The notes under the pieces are model-generated. The model did no database searches. It was not told where the DNA came from and worked only from the letters and a program-made list of their open reading frames with translations. From the NCBI RefSeq assembly GCF_900215435.1, contig NZ_OCMY01000003.1:1-64000 (forward strand): a stretch of DNA of 64,000 nt, written 5' to 3'. Made by a program: the position numbers and the translations under genes. Shown here piece by piece: positions 36,054 to 45,269 of the stretch. Numbering within the stretch: position 1 is the stretch's first letter; every line of letters begins with the position of its first letter. The DNA comes from Candidatus Pantoea floridensis. GTDB taxonomy: Bacteria > Pseudomonadota > Gammaproteobacteria > Enterobacterales > Enterobacteriaceae.

Positions 36054-36263
36054 ATGAAACATCGTGACTATATTCAGCGACGTGTGCCCGGCGATCTCAC
36101 CCAGGTAGACATTCGCGAGCAGTGGCAAATAACTTTCTGGGTTCTGGAGCTACACACAACACAGGAGCGTTTAACAAGGGCCGTGCGTGAGGCTGGCCCG
36201 GATGCAGATCAGGTGCGGGCGTGGCTGGAGAAAAACCCGCCCCCACGTGCGTCCCGCTACTGA
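36054..36263 (+). CDS. DUF3606 protein
   Basis: A 69-residue protein: MKHRDYIQRRVPGDLTQVDI REQWQITFWVLELHTTQERL TRAVREAGPDADQVRAWLEK. The D...V....W...L..........AV...G.....V...L pattern is DUF3606, a family of unknown function common in Proteobacteria. AAAGGA precedes the ATG. Its 3' end overlaps the end of the chemotaxis-receptor pseudogene on the other strand. Confidence 0.8.
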   Translation: MKHRDYIQRRVPGDLTQVDIREQWQITFWVLELHTTQERLTRAVREAGPDADQVRAWLEKNPPPRASRY

Positions 36264-37487
36264 CGACTGAAGACAATCCAGTTACCGGTTAACAGCTCCG
36301 CCAGCGGTACAGCCAAGGCGGCCATTGGGGTAGCTTTATCCGGTAACGTGAAGCGGCTAATAACGCCGCCCAGCGCATCAGTCTGTCTGCTGAGGCTACT
36401 GAATATGGCCAAAAGCTGCTGACAGCCCCGCACTCGCAGCGTGACGCGGTCAAGCTCAGCAATGGCAAGCGTTACATGCGCGATGCCTTTACTTTGCTAT
36501 ACCGAATAAACTCGTTTACCTCACCGACTCCGTGCAGCACCTCTTACATAGTTATGCCAGCGTTGTCCGCCGCATGGCGACCTTCGCTGACCCGATCGCT
36601 CGTAACCGTGCGATGAATCTCTCAATTTCTTTCGAGGCATTAGCGCTGCGCCAGCAAACGGACCTCCGCAGCCACTACTGCAAAGCCACGGCGCTGCTCG
36701 CTGGCGCGAGCGGCCTCAACGGCGGCGTTCAGCGCCAGAATATTAATCTGAAAAGCGATACTGTTAACGGTATTGGTAAACTGCCGGATTTTTTCTGAGC
36801 CTTTCGGTAATGCTGCCCATGGCCGTCACAACCGAGCGCATCAGCTCAGCCCCCAGGTACGTGGTGCTGGCAGTGCGGCCAGCCAGCCCCCTGGCCTCGC
36901 AGGCATTTTCGGCATAGTGGCTGACTGTGAACATGATTTCTTCCATGCTGGCCGCAGTCTGCTCAAGCGCAGCAGCCTGTGCCGAGGCGCGATCCGACAA
37001 ATCCGCATTACCGGCCTCAATGTTGCCGGCCTCGCGGTAAAGAATGACGGCGTTGTCGCGAATAATCTGAATGCATCTTGCCGGTAGCACCGCATCTCTT
37101 TCACAAACGGCAACAGCTGATCCAAGCAATTGCTGTCGAGGTCTTCAGGCTCTCGTATGAGTTCTCCTTCCCAGAGGCTTTTAACGTGGGCGTGGTTTTT
37201 AGTCTGCAGGCGTACGAGAATAGTCATAAGATAGCGTCACAGAAGACCAGCAGCGCGCTGGCGGCCATCAATGCCCTTTTTTCGTGCTACGTCCCGCTAT
37301 GCATCACGTTGCCGCTACGCGTGAGAAAAGTCAGTTGCTGTGTCAGCGCTTCTGCGCGGTCCGCGTGCCAGTATATGTCGCGCAGGGTCAGTGTGCCGTA
37401 GCCGCCCATGAGCGCCACTACTGGCAGTGAGACGACCATCGTCCACTGCACGACGCGGCGGATGGTAAAGTGTCAGAGTAAGTGCAT
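36257..37487 (-). pseudogene. Methyl-accepting chemotaxis protein, heavily degraded
   Basis: ATG 37487 (AGGGAAA before it) gives MHLL, TGA, HFTIRRVVQWTMVVSLPVVA LMGGYGTLTL: the cytoplasmic start and first transmembrane helix of an MCP. After several shifts the signalling domain is clear: AQAAALEQTAASMEEIMFTV, then [37 protein letters not shown], and a C-terminal LAIAELDRVTLRVRGCQQLL with LGGVISRFTLP. Lesions include TGA at codon 5, a stop after RSGNVMHSGT, at least two frameshifts, and loss of an AGCGC unit after LLAQR near 36635. The periplasmic domain is shortened. No CheA/CheW genes are nearby. Confidence 0.85.
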
Positions 37488-37837
37488 GTGATTTCCCTGG
37501 TATGGTAATTACTTAATAAGTATTAATTATTTTAGTTAATAATTGCTGTTTAATTGCATGCGTTATTAAATTATGCGCAATGTTTTAATAGAATAAGCTT
37601 GGCAGATTATTTAAAAAAATAAAACGCGCAGACGATAAAATTAAAGAATCGTAAATGTGTAAGGAATTCGTTAAAGAAAATAAAAATGACATTAAATCTC
37701 TATGCGCTTATTATAAACCGTATAATAAATTTTCAATTATTTTTTCCTTTCGCAGACATTGCGCATTCTTACGGTCCGCTACTGTACATTTTTTCTTTTT
37801 AATTTCGCTCCGGAACCAGGCCGAGGCGGAGGAACCC

Positions 37838-39619
37838 ATGTTGATGAATCTCAACGGCGACAATGATCGTCGTGCACAGGCGCTCCAAGCCCTGCGAAAC
37901 CCCGATGAAAGCCGGGACGACGTGCTGCGAAAATTTGTCCGGCTGGCCAGTCAGGCGCTAGGCATCCCGGGAAGCTTTATCTCCGTGCTGGACGATGAGC
38001 ACCAGTTCGTCCAGGCAGCACACAATTTTGCGCTCCGTCAGTCTTCGCGGGAAGACTCGCTCTGCCGCCACGCGGTGGATAGCGACAGCGCGGTGGTTGT
38101 TCCGGATACGTGGTTGGACGCCCGCTTCGTTACCCATCCCCTCATCACGGGCTCGCCTTATATTCGCTTTTACGCCGGTGCGCCGCTGAAAAACCGTGAA
38201 GGTATCGTGCTGGGCACGCTGTGCGTTACCGATACCGAACCCCACCCGTTCAGTGCCGAACAGGTCACCACGCTGAAGCTGCTGGCCGCGCTGGTGATGT
38301 CGTTTCTTGAAGCCTGGCACTCAGCCGGCTTTGCCGATCCTGTCACCGGTCTGCCCAACCGTCAGCGGCTTATCCGGGACCTGCAGTTCCTGGCTGCCTC
38401 GGGAGAAAATACGTCCCGCCGTCTGGTACTGATTGACTGCATCGATATGCCGCGTGCTTACGAACTCGCCCGTTCTATGGGAATGGGGCCGGTTGAAAGC
38501 CTGCTGAAAGATGTCGCCACATTGCTGCCGCTGCGCCTGCGGCCTGGACCGGGGGAAATGCTGTATACCGTCGCAACAGGCCGCTTTGCGATTCTGACGC
38601 GTGACCATAGTCACCTTACTGCGGGATGGGTGGCGGGAAGACTGGAGGGCATCAGCGCCGATCTTGGCGAAGGTATCGCCGTCGCCCTTGCAACGCACAC
38701 GGGTGAAGTCACCTTTACCTGCGGTGAAATTCCTCCTCAGGAGGCGCTACGTCGTGCGGTAAGCGCCCTTCATGAGGCTATCGGGCGAGGGCTGCCCTCA
38801 ATGCGTTTCAGTCAGGACGCTGACGCTCGGCATACACAGGATTTCACCCTGATGCACGAGCTGGCCTGCGCCCTGCGCGAAGATTGCGGGCTCTGGCTGG
38901 CTTACCAGCCCAAAATCTGCCTGCACAGCGGGATACCCGTGGGCCTGGAAGCATTACTCCGCTGGCGGCACCCGCAACGTGGAGAGTTGTCTCCGGCACA
39001 CTTTGTGCCACTGGCCGAACAGACTGAGCTTCTCAGCGAGCTGACGACGTGGGTTACGGCGCGCGTTATTAAACGGCTGACCCGGCTGCGTAACAGCTGC
39101 ACCCAGCTCCCGGTAACCATCAATATCAGTAGTCGCGACTTTGCCCGGGAGGGGTTTGCCGACGCGCTTGAGACTAAGATGATCAGGGCTAAGCTTCCGA
39201 CCTCGCTACTGGGCATTGAGTGTCTTGAGACTGAGCGTATTCTTGAGAGCACTGCGGCGATGCGGGGGCTGGAAATGCTCAAGCTACGGGGGTTCGGCAT
39301 TTCGCTGGATGATTTCGGCACCGGCTACAGCAATATCAGCTACCTGCGACGCATGCCGCTTGACGTAATCAAGCTTGACCGTTCTCTTATCAGCGAAATA
39401 TCGTCTGATACCGCCTCACGCATCATTGCGCGCAGCATTATCGCGATGCTTAAAGATCTTGACTATACCGTGCTCGCAGAAGGTGTGGAAAATGCAGAAA
39501 CGGTTACGGCACTTACCGAGTACGGCTGCGACCAGGCTCAGGGCTTTTTCTACTCCAGGGCTCTCCCGGAAGCAGAGCTTGACGAGTGGCTTGCATGGAA
39601 GATGCGGGGGCTGTGCTGA
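37838..39619 (+). CDS. GAF - degenerate GGDEF - EAL phosphodiesterase
   Basis: A 593-residue protein starting MLMNLNGDNDRRAQALQALR; the start at 37838 follows GGAGGAA. GAF domain about 30-160 (GIPGSFISVLDDEHQFVQAA, PYIRFYAGAPLKNREG), similar to the GAF of 32796-35048. GGDEF domain about 165-330 is degenerate: VATGRF (245-250) replaces GGDEF. EAL domain about 340-585 keeps EAL (371-373), TINIS, DDFGTG (491-496), KLDRSL and AEGVEN. It is therefore predicted to be an active c-di-GMP phosphodiesterase with a regulatory dead cyclase domain, the functional opposite of the 32796 protein. Confidence 0.93.
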   Translation: MLMNLNGDNDRRAQALQALRNPDESRDDVLRKFVRLASQALGIPGSFISVLDDEHQFVQAAHNFALRQSSREDSLCRHAVDSDSAVVVPDTWLDARFVTHPLITGSPYIRFYAGAPLKNREGIVLGTLCVTDTEPHPFSAEQVTTLKLLAALVMSFLEAWHSAGFADPVTGLPNRQRLIRDLQFLAASGENTSRRLVLIDCIDMPRAYELARSMGMGPVESLLKDVATLLPLRLRPGPGEMLYTVATGRFAILTRDHSHLTAGWVAGRLEGISADLGEGIAVALATHTGEVTFTCGEIPPQEALRRAVSALHEAIGRGLPSMRFSQDADARHTQDFTLMHELACALREDCGLWLAYQPKICLHSGIPVGLEALLRWRHPQRGELSPAHFVPLAEQTELLSELTTWVTARVIKRLTRLRNSCTQLPVTINISSRDFAREGFADALETKMIRAKLPTSLLGIECLETERILESTAAMRGLEMLKLRGFGISLDDFGTGYSNISYLRRMPLDVIKLDRSLISEISSDTASRIIARSIIAMLKDLDYTVLAEGVENAETVTALTEYGCDQAQGFFYSRALPEAELDEWLAWKMRGLC

Positions 39620-39909
39620 AATGCTTTATGGGCGCAGGAAAACAAATCGGCCGGAGCTTCAGAAAAATGACGCTTCGCCCGACCATGAAAAAACCCGGCA
39701 AGGGGTATGTCGGGAACAGAAAGAGGGCATTAAAACCCTTAAAAGTACATGAGCAGAGCGCTGCGACATCTTTAACTCCCCTGCCGGCGAAGCAACGCCC
39801 TGGATTTCTGACCACCCTGGTTAGCAGAGGCTTATTTTTGCGCCCTTTCAATCACTAACTAATCAGAGCCCGTCGTAACGGCTGAAGCCGGCAGAACTCG
39901 CTATTATCA

Positions 39910-41523
39910 CTACGTTGCGCCCAGCCCCTTCGCCACATAGAGCGCCTCATCAGCACGGCGCAGTAATGCATCGCGGCTTCCCCCGCATTCGTTGAGGGCT
40001 GCAATGCCCGCTGAAACTGTCATTGTACCCACGAAAGGGAACATCGTTGAGCTGACAACCTGTCGGATACGTTCGGCCGTCCGCGCCGCATCCGTCAACC
40101 CTGACTGAGGCAACAACAGAATAAACTCCTCGTCGCCAAACCGGCTAACCACGTCGTCTGTTCGGCTTATCTGACGCAGCAGGGCGGCGAGGCTTACCAG
40201 CACCGCGTCCCCGACTTCGTGTCCGTACCAGTGTTAATTTTCTTGAAGTGATCAATATCAATGGCTATCACGCATTGAGCCAAGTCGTCACTCTGCTGAT
40301 CGGCAAGCACGTTAAAACCGCGGCGGTTACAGAGCCCAGTCAATGGATCGGTCATGGCCTCATCGCTGAGCGTCGCCATGCGCCCCGCCATGGCGTTGAG
40401 GTGTTCCTGGACAGCCTCTTTCAGACGGTCTGCTTCAAAATACCAGGCCTTCTCTGATGTAAGCAGAACAGGTTGTGCTTCGCTGCTTCCATTGCGCACC
40501 ATGTCAGCCAGCCTTTCTAACGGAAAAACGAGGTGTCGTGCCAGCTGTGCCATTACGGCGGCCGTAATGCCAATAATTCCGAGCAAAAACCAGAGCGCAT
40601 TTTCTACCGTCTGCATCAGGATGTGCCGGACAGTCTCAGATGTGCCGGTGATGAAGATGTTCCAGTCGTTCCGTTGGAGGTTCGCATACCCTGTGAGGAA
40701 ATGCTGGCCGCCGCTTTCTGTGCTGAAACGCCCGCTTTAGGTTGCGGCAAGCTGCTTTTGTAGCTCAGGACTGAGGGGCATACGTCCACCTACGCGGGCC
40801 GGATCATGGCTGAAGATAATCATGCCGTCATTGCTGACGATGCTCACCACCGCCCCTCTGGTATAAAAATGCTGGCTAAGGATGTCGCCCAGGATGCTCT
40901 GCTTTTTAAGGTAGATGGTGCCGCCTAAGTAACCCAGGTAATTACCATCCGCTGCAAAAAGGGGGTGGGGCAAAAACACCACGTAGTTACCCGAGGCGGA
41001 GGTAAACGGCGCTGAAATAAAGGGTTTCTGCGTAGCAATAGCCCGCCGACTCGAGTCGGAGTATAGCTTCAGGCCAACCAAGTTCAAGCTTTCTGGTGAG
41101 GTGACGGCGATGACGGCGTCCCGGTTTACCACCACGACTGAATTAAAAAACCAGACTGAAGACGGAGTCGATCGGTCTCATCCCGCAGCAGTGTCAGGTC
41201 GGTAAGTCCCTTGATCCTGGTTGTGCTCCAGGCCAGCTCGCGCTGCGCCGTAGCGAGATAGCGAGATAGCGGCCCATGGTGTCTGCTAATTTCCGGGCAT
41301 AGGCAATGTTGCTTTCCATCAGGCTGTCTTCAATGTTGCACTTCTGAAAGAGAAGCAGCGCCCCCAGCAGCAGGACGGAGGTAAGCATGACGCCCCCCAC
41401 GAAAAGCGAAATAAGTAGCGTGCGCAGGCGAAATTTTTTCTGAAGCATGGCTATAAGGGCCCGGTTAGAGGTGACATCTGATGTTATCAGCGCCAGCCAA
41501 TGCTGAAGGTGAGAGGAGGGCAC
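39910..41523 (-). pseudogene. Membrane diguanylate cyclase (Cache-GGDEF), broken
   Basis: Reassembled order: FRLRTLLISLFVGGVMLTSV transmembrane start, a dCache-like sensor (VVNRDAVIAVTS, SAPFTSASGNYVVFLPHPLF, DGMIIFSHDPARVGG), a second helix (ALWFLLGIIGITAAVMAQLA), HAMP-like segment and GGDEF domain (DPLTGLCNRRGFNVLADQQ, IDHFKKIN, RFGDEEFILLLP, VSAGIA). Lesions: an 8-bp tandem duplication (41253-41268), a T loss near 41150, TAA at 40737-40739, and a one-base loss near 40225. The active-site signature reads GDEEF instead of GGEEF/GGDEF, so the cyclase may have been inactive or altered before the gene broke. Confidence 0.87.
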
Positions 41524-42385
41524 AATATATGTTCTACTCAGGATGATTGCGCAAGACTGAACGAGGGCATATAACGCAGATATTCTTACTTAAGTCAATT
41601 GTGACCAACAATTATTCAGCTATATGCGATTTAAGTGGATTAAAGAAAGAAAAAAGATTATCAAAGAGCGGTATCGTCTCACCGCGATACAAATCAACGA
41701 TTAGCCCGTTAAGGCTTGCGGGCATTTTTTTCCAAGATTTTGGGTAATTTATTTATATCGCAAGAAATATCATTAAAAACAGGAGGGGTTACTGCCACCA
41801 CTCAATACATGAGGGTATCTCTATGTTAGCATGTAAACATTTTGAATAAAATCATGCACTTACATCAAGCGCAATTACTCCGTTTATGATCCAAAATTGG
41901 CATGTATCCTGTGAAGAGCACCCATGGCGGAAATTTTTCAAACTGCAGGCTTTATCACCTTGAGCATCGTCGTAGTGTAGAATCCGAAGCGAAAGCAAAT
42001 CATTGATCGCTCTTGGTAAAACGAGATTTCCTGATAAAAATATATTTTAACGAGCCATATCTTAACGAAATTGTACCTTATCATCCCCAAACTTATTCAG
42101 CATTTAATTATGAAAATTATAAATTTTACTAGCGATTTCCCCTCAAAATGCATAGTTAATAGGGGTAAAACGTTACACAAACCTGTCAGATACGCACCCC
42201 AAAAAACCACGGCGCCTGGATATCGTACGCCCCGCTACTAGCAATGATTATGCTGGGTTTACTAAGAGTTTATAAACCGGGGGCATCGTCACCCGTGCAG
42301 GCAGAAGGATGATATCAAACAGAATGATATTAAAAAATGAGAAATCACGATCTCTGCACGCTTCATGCAACTGACTACACAACAA
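41524..42385. other. Intergenic with a plus-strand terminator
   Basis: AT-rich, no gene seen. A GCCCG ... CGGGC stem followed by a seven-base T-run lies at 41704-41731. Confidence 0.5.
41704..41731 (+). terminator. Orphan terminator
   Basis: GCCCG-TTAAGGCTTG-CGGGC stem and T-run on the plus strand, with no recognised gene upstream. Confidence 0.55.
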
Positions 42386-43279
42386 TCAGAGTTTACTGTA
42401 TTTTGAAGCATGAACGATTCGGTTCCTGCCTGCTCTTTTGGCACGATAGAGGGCTTCATCGGCAGCAGAATCAGCTGATTCTGCAGCTTGTTTTGTGGCC
42501 ACGCCGACACTGAGCGTGACCTTTATCTTGCTGTTACATACCTCAGAAACTGACGTTTTTATTTTTCTTACAGTCTCCCCAGCATTCAGACTATCGAATA
42601 TAATAATGGCAAATTCTTCGCCGCCAGATCGTGAAATAAAAACGCCTTCATTGGCTAACCGACTTAATATCGCCCCCGTATTTCTTAAAACTTTATCCCC
42701 CATTTCATGACCATAAGTGTCGTTAATTTTTTTGAAATGGTCAATATCCGCAATACATATGGTCCCTACTCTCCCTTCCATCTCCCTTAGCTTTGAATTT
42801 AGGTGTCGTCTGTTAGGAAGACCAGTTAATTCATCTGTCATAGAAAGACTCACTACAGATTGATAGTTATGATTAACATACTTAATAAATCTGTTAAATG
42901 AATAAATAATCATGAGAATGGCTGGTATATAAAGGACTGCAGCCACTAGTGAAGCCACATCCCTCTCTAGTAACGCTAGGCCACCGGCCATTGATACAAG
43001 AGATGAGTTAAGTAAAAAAAACAAGCCGATCCTGAAAACAGCCAGATGCTTTTCCTCTGACTTGATATTAAAAGATTTTCTGATGATCCATGTCAGAATA
43101 GATACGGTGCAGGAATTGATGAAAAAATAAAAATTTAAGCGATCGGCATTTCTAAAGATTAGGGAAAGAGCCAAAACACTGCCGGTCATGATAAAGACAT
43201 AAATTATAATTGACCTGCATAGCAATCCTTTAGGTGTTTCAGCTTCGTATACCAGTTTGTTAGAGATTTTGAAGTTCAT
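42386..43279 (-). CDS. Membrane-bound diguanylate cyclase
   Basis: A 297-residue protein starting MNFKISNKLVYEAETPKGLL (AGGA before ATG 43279). About five hydrophobic helices lie in residues 20-135 (SIIIYVFIMTGSVLALSLIF, LFFLLNSSLVSMAGGLALL, AAVLYIPAILMIIYSF). The GGDEF domain follows (MTDELTGLPNRRHLNSKL, ADIDHFKKINDTYGHEMGDK) with an intact active site SGGEEF at 219-223. The residues at the inhibitory RxxD position do not match, so product inhibition may be absent. Likely an active c-di-GMP synthase. Base composition is more AT-rich than the neighbouring signalling genes. Confidence 0.93.
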   Translation of the reverse strand: MNFKISNKLVYEAETPKGLLCRSIIIYVFIMTGSVLALSLIFRNADRLNFYFFINSCTVSILTWIIRKSFNIKSEEKHLAVFRIGLFFLLNSSLVSMAGGLALLERDVASLVAAVLYIPAILMIIYSFNRFIKYVNHNYQSVVSLSMTDELTGLPNRRHLNSKLREMEGRVGTICIADIDHFKKINDTYGHEMGDKVLRNTGAILSRLANEGVFISRSGGEEFAIIIFDSLNAGETVRKIKTSVSEVCNSKIKVTLSVGVATKQAAESADSAADEALYRAKRAGRNRIVHASKYSKL

Positions 43280-44007
43280 TATAAAGTCCTGATGTAATTC
43301 AGCCGCAAATGGTACCATGTGATTATTTATAATGGTTATTATTTATGCTTTCCCTAAATGTAAAATGGCATTAATGTTTGCTTGTTAATTACAGCGCTTA
43401 TTAATGTTGATCTCGTGTTAATGAGGCGTTAAAACATGACATTGGCCCGGTTTAACGCTTCCGCAAGCCATGATAAATTTTTAATGATCAAATCACTTCT
43501 CAGCCCCTCTTTCATTCATTAAATCTTTCAAAGGTTAACTAATTAGAGAATTAGCCAAATGAACTCGAGTCATATCAATGAAAGAAGCATGACTAGTAAC
43601 CATTGACAGGCGTAAAAATATAATTACTGAAAGATTAAATAGATAAAAAATTTATTTTCATGTCTTCCCCCGGCAATTTTCAGCGCGGCCGTAAAACGAT
43701 TCAGGATTGCGGAATTTTTCTAAATTTATCAACCAGACCATCTGCACTTAAAAAAACAATTATTTACAAAGCGAAAACATATGGTAAGGAAACGCGTATT
43801 TTCATTCCTTTTCAAAATTAGGTTAATGCCATTAGGCATCTTCCATTTTGAATCAATTTAACGGCAAATAATTGGCGATAAAGTCCATGTGGCGATATAA
43901 TTAAAGAATACTTTGATTGTAACCATACTGAGATGACAGTGAATTTTAAAATGTTTTAAGTATCTCACCAGCATCCATGAGACAATATTCTATCAAAGGA
44001 GTTATAC
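43280..44007. other. AT-rich intergenic, no gene seen
   Basis: Strongly AT-rich divergent promoter region; no coding frame, repeat or operator recognised. Confidence 0.45.
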
Positions 44008-44322
44008 GTGAATGATGTTAGCACACATTTTTTTGCAATAGGAATACGAAAATTAGCGGCTGAGCATCAGGCGGGTAAGCCTTGCTCTGATACAAAAAGG
44101 GAAGTTGACCAACTCATCCAGTCCATGCGTGATATAATGGGTCCCGATAAGGCTTACCAAGTTCAAAAGTGGTCACAATTGCTTGAAGACCTGAATCTCT
44201 ATAACAACAGCAGAGTTGACCCGAGATGGGAAACTATAATTACCCACGCCAGGAACAGAATTAAAACGCGCAAGAGAACCGCTATGTTCTATAAGAACCG
44301 GTTCAGGAAAGAAACTCAGTGA
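44008..44322 (+). CDS. Hypothetical protein with DPRW motif
   Basis: A 104-residue protein with a GTG start (MNDVSTHFFAIGIRKLAAEH) preceded by AAGGAG at good spacing. The C-terminal block VDPRWETIITHARNRIKTRK RTAM resembles the one in the protein at 27144-27458. Helical and charged; no known domain. Confidence 0.6.
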   Translation: MNDVSTHFFAIGIRKLAAEHQAGKPCSDTKREVDQLIQSMRDIMGPDKAYQVQKWSQLLEDLNLYNNSRVDPRWETIITHARNRIKTRKRTAMFYKNRFRKETQ

Positions 44323-44464
44323 TATCGTTATAGTTTCAATGATCGACTTGGGAATGATCCAGTTAATCAGAGTTCATTCTATCGGTCATTGAGACGGGGA
44401 AGTTTTATACGAAATTCACTCACCATTATTGTCATTTCCACTTATTAATATACAGGCACATACA

Positions 44465-44662
44465 ATGAAAGCTAATGAACTTTATAATGAGATGTGTCGT
44501 GTTGTGGGTGATATGGTGTTTACGCTTCATGATGCAGGTATTGAGTCAAAGCAAATGGTAATTGCTGATGCCTTGCGAACAGTACTAGCTAACAAAAAAA
44601 TTGAGCGATCCGAGCTAATGATCAAGGCAATTGAATGTTCAGTCAGAACGCTGGATAGATAG
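44465..44662 (+). CDS. FumD-like protein (DUF2767)
   Basis: A 65-residue protein: MKANELYNEMCRVVGDMVFT LHDAGIESKQMVIADALRTV LANKKIERSELMIKAIECSV. It aligns with E. coli FumD along its length (ELY.EMCRVVG.VV......G.E.K..VIA..LRT.LANK.I.RSEL..KA.E). FumD has been reported to have fumarase activity, but the family is tiny and the role remains debatable. The start is the ATG at 44465. A C-terminal paralogue fragment lies at 12906-13034. Confidence 0.82.
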   Translation: MKANELYNEMCRVVGDMVFTLHDAGIESKQMVIADALRTVLANKKIERSELMIKAIECSVRTLDR

Positions 44663-45019
44663 GTATGTTTGATTTTTTTACACAAAGCTATTTGGGAATA
44701 TCAATGACCGATGATGTTAATTTCAGGCGACAAAAGATTTTTTCTTAATGGACTAACATTACATTTATTCAACATGCTGTTTGCTTTTTTAACTTACTCA
44801 CTATACAGAAAGCTCCTATCAGGATAAAAATAATACGTTAAAATACTCATTCCTGTCGATTAACCCTTTCAGATAAGTATTTATCTGAACAGTCTTATCT
44901 GATCTAATTAAAGCCGCACCCCAGCTTTTTAAAATATTTACCCAAAATAGATAGATGAATCGCCATGGGTTTAACAGACACCTCAGAGTCATTTAAGATG
45001 ACTTAAAAGAGAGGTACCC

Positions 45020-45269
45020 ATGAGCGGTAAACGTTATCCCGAAGAGTTCAAAATTGAAGCGGTCAAACAGGTTGTTGATCGCGGTCATTCTGTTTCCAGT
45101 GTTGCAACACGTCTCGATATCACCACTCACAGTCTTTACGCCTGGATAAAGAAGTACGGTCCGGATTCTTCCACTAATCATGAACAGTCAGATACTCAGG
45201 CCGAGATCCGCCGTCTTCAGAAGGAGTTGAAGCGAGACACCGACGAACGGGATATATTAAAAAAGCCGC
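45020..45269 (+). pseudogene. IS3-family OrfA, split by IS30
   Basis: Starts MSGKRYPEEFKIEAVKQVVD RGHSVSSVATRLDITTHSLY AWIKKYG, the HTH of IS3 OrfA, then the leucine-zipper region QAEIRRLQKELKRDTDERDI LKK, where IS30 interrupts it. The last codons (AYFAKLSD and TGA) are found after the IS30 at about 46495-46520. OrfA-OrfB frameshift fusion is therefore impossible unless IS30 excises. Confidence 0.88.

Noticed and set aside
2661..41523. All broken genes explained by poor sequence quality
   Set aside because: Long intact genes lie among them (parA, parB, repA, both LacI genes, both EAL proteins, the iol operon), and several lesions are exact duplications or large deletions. Base errors cannot be excluded for single stops without reads.
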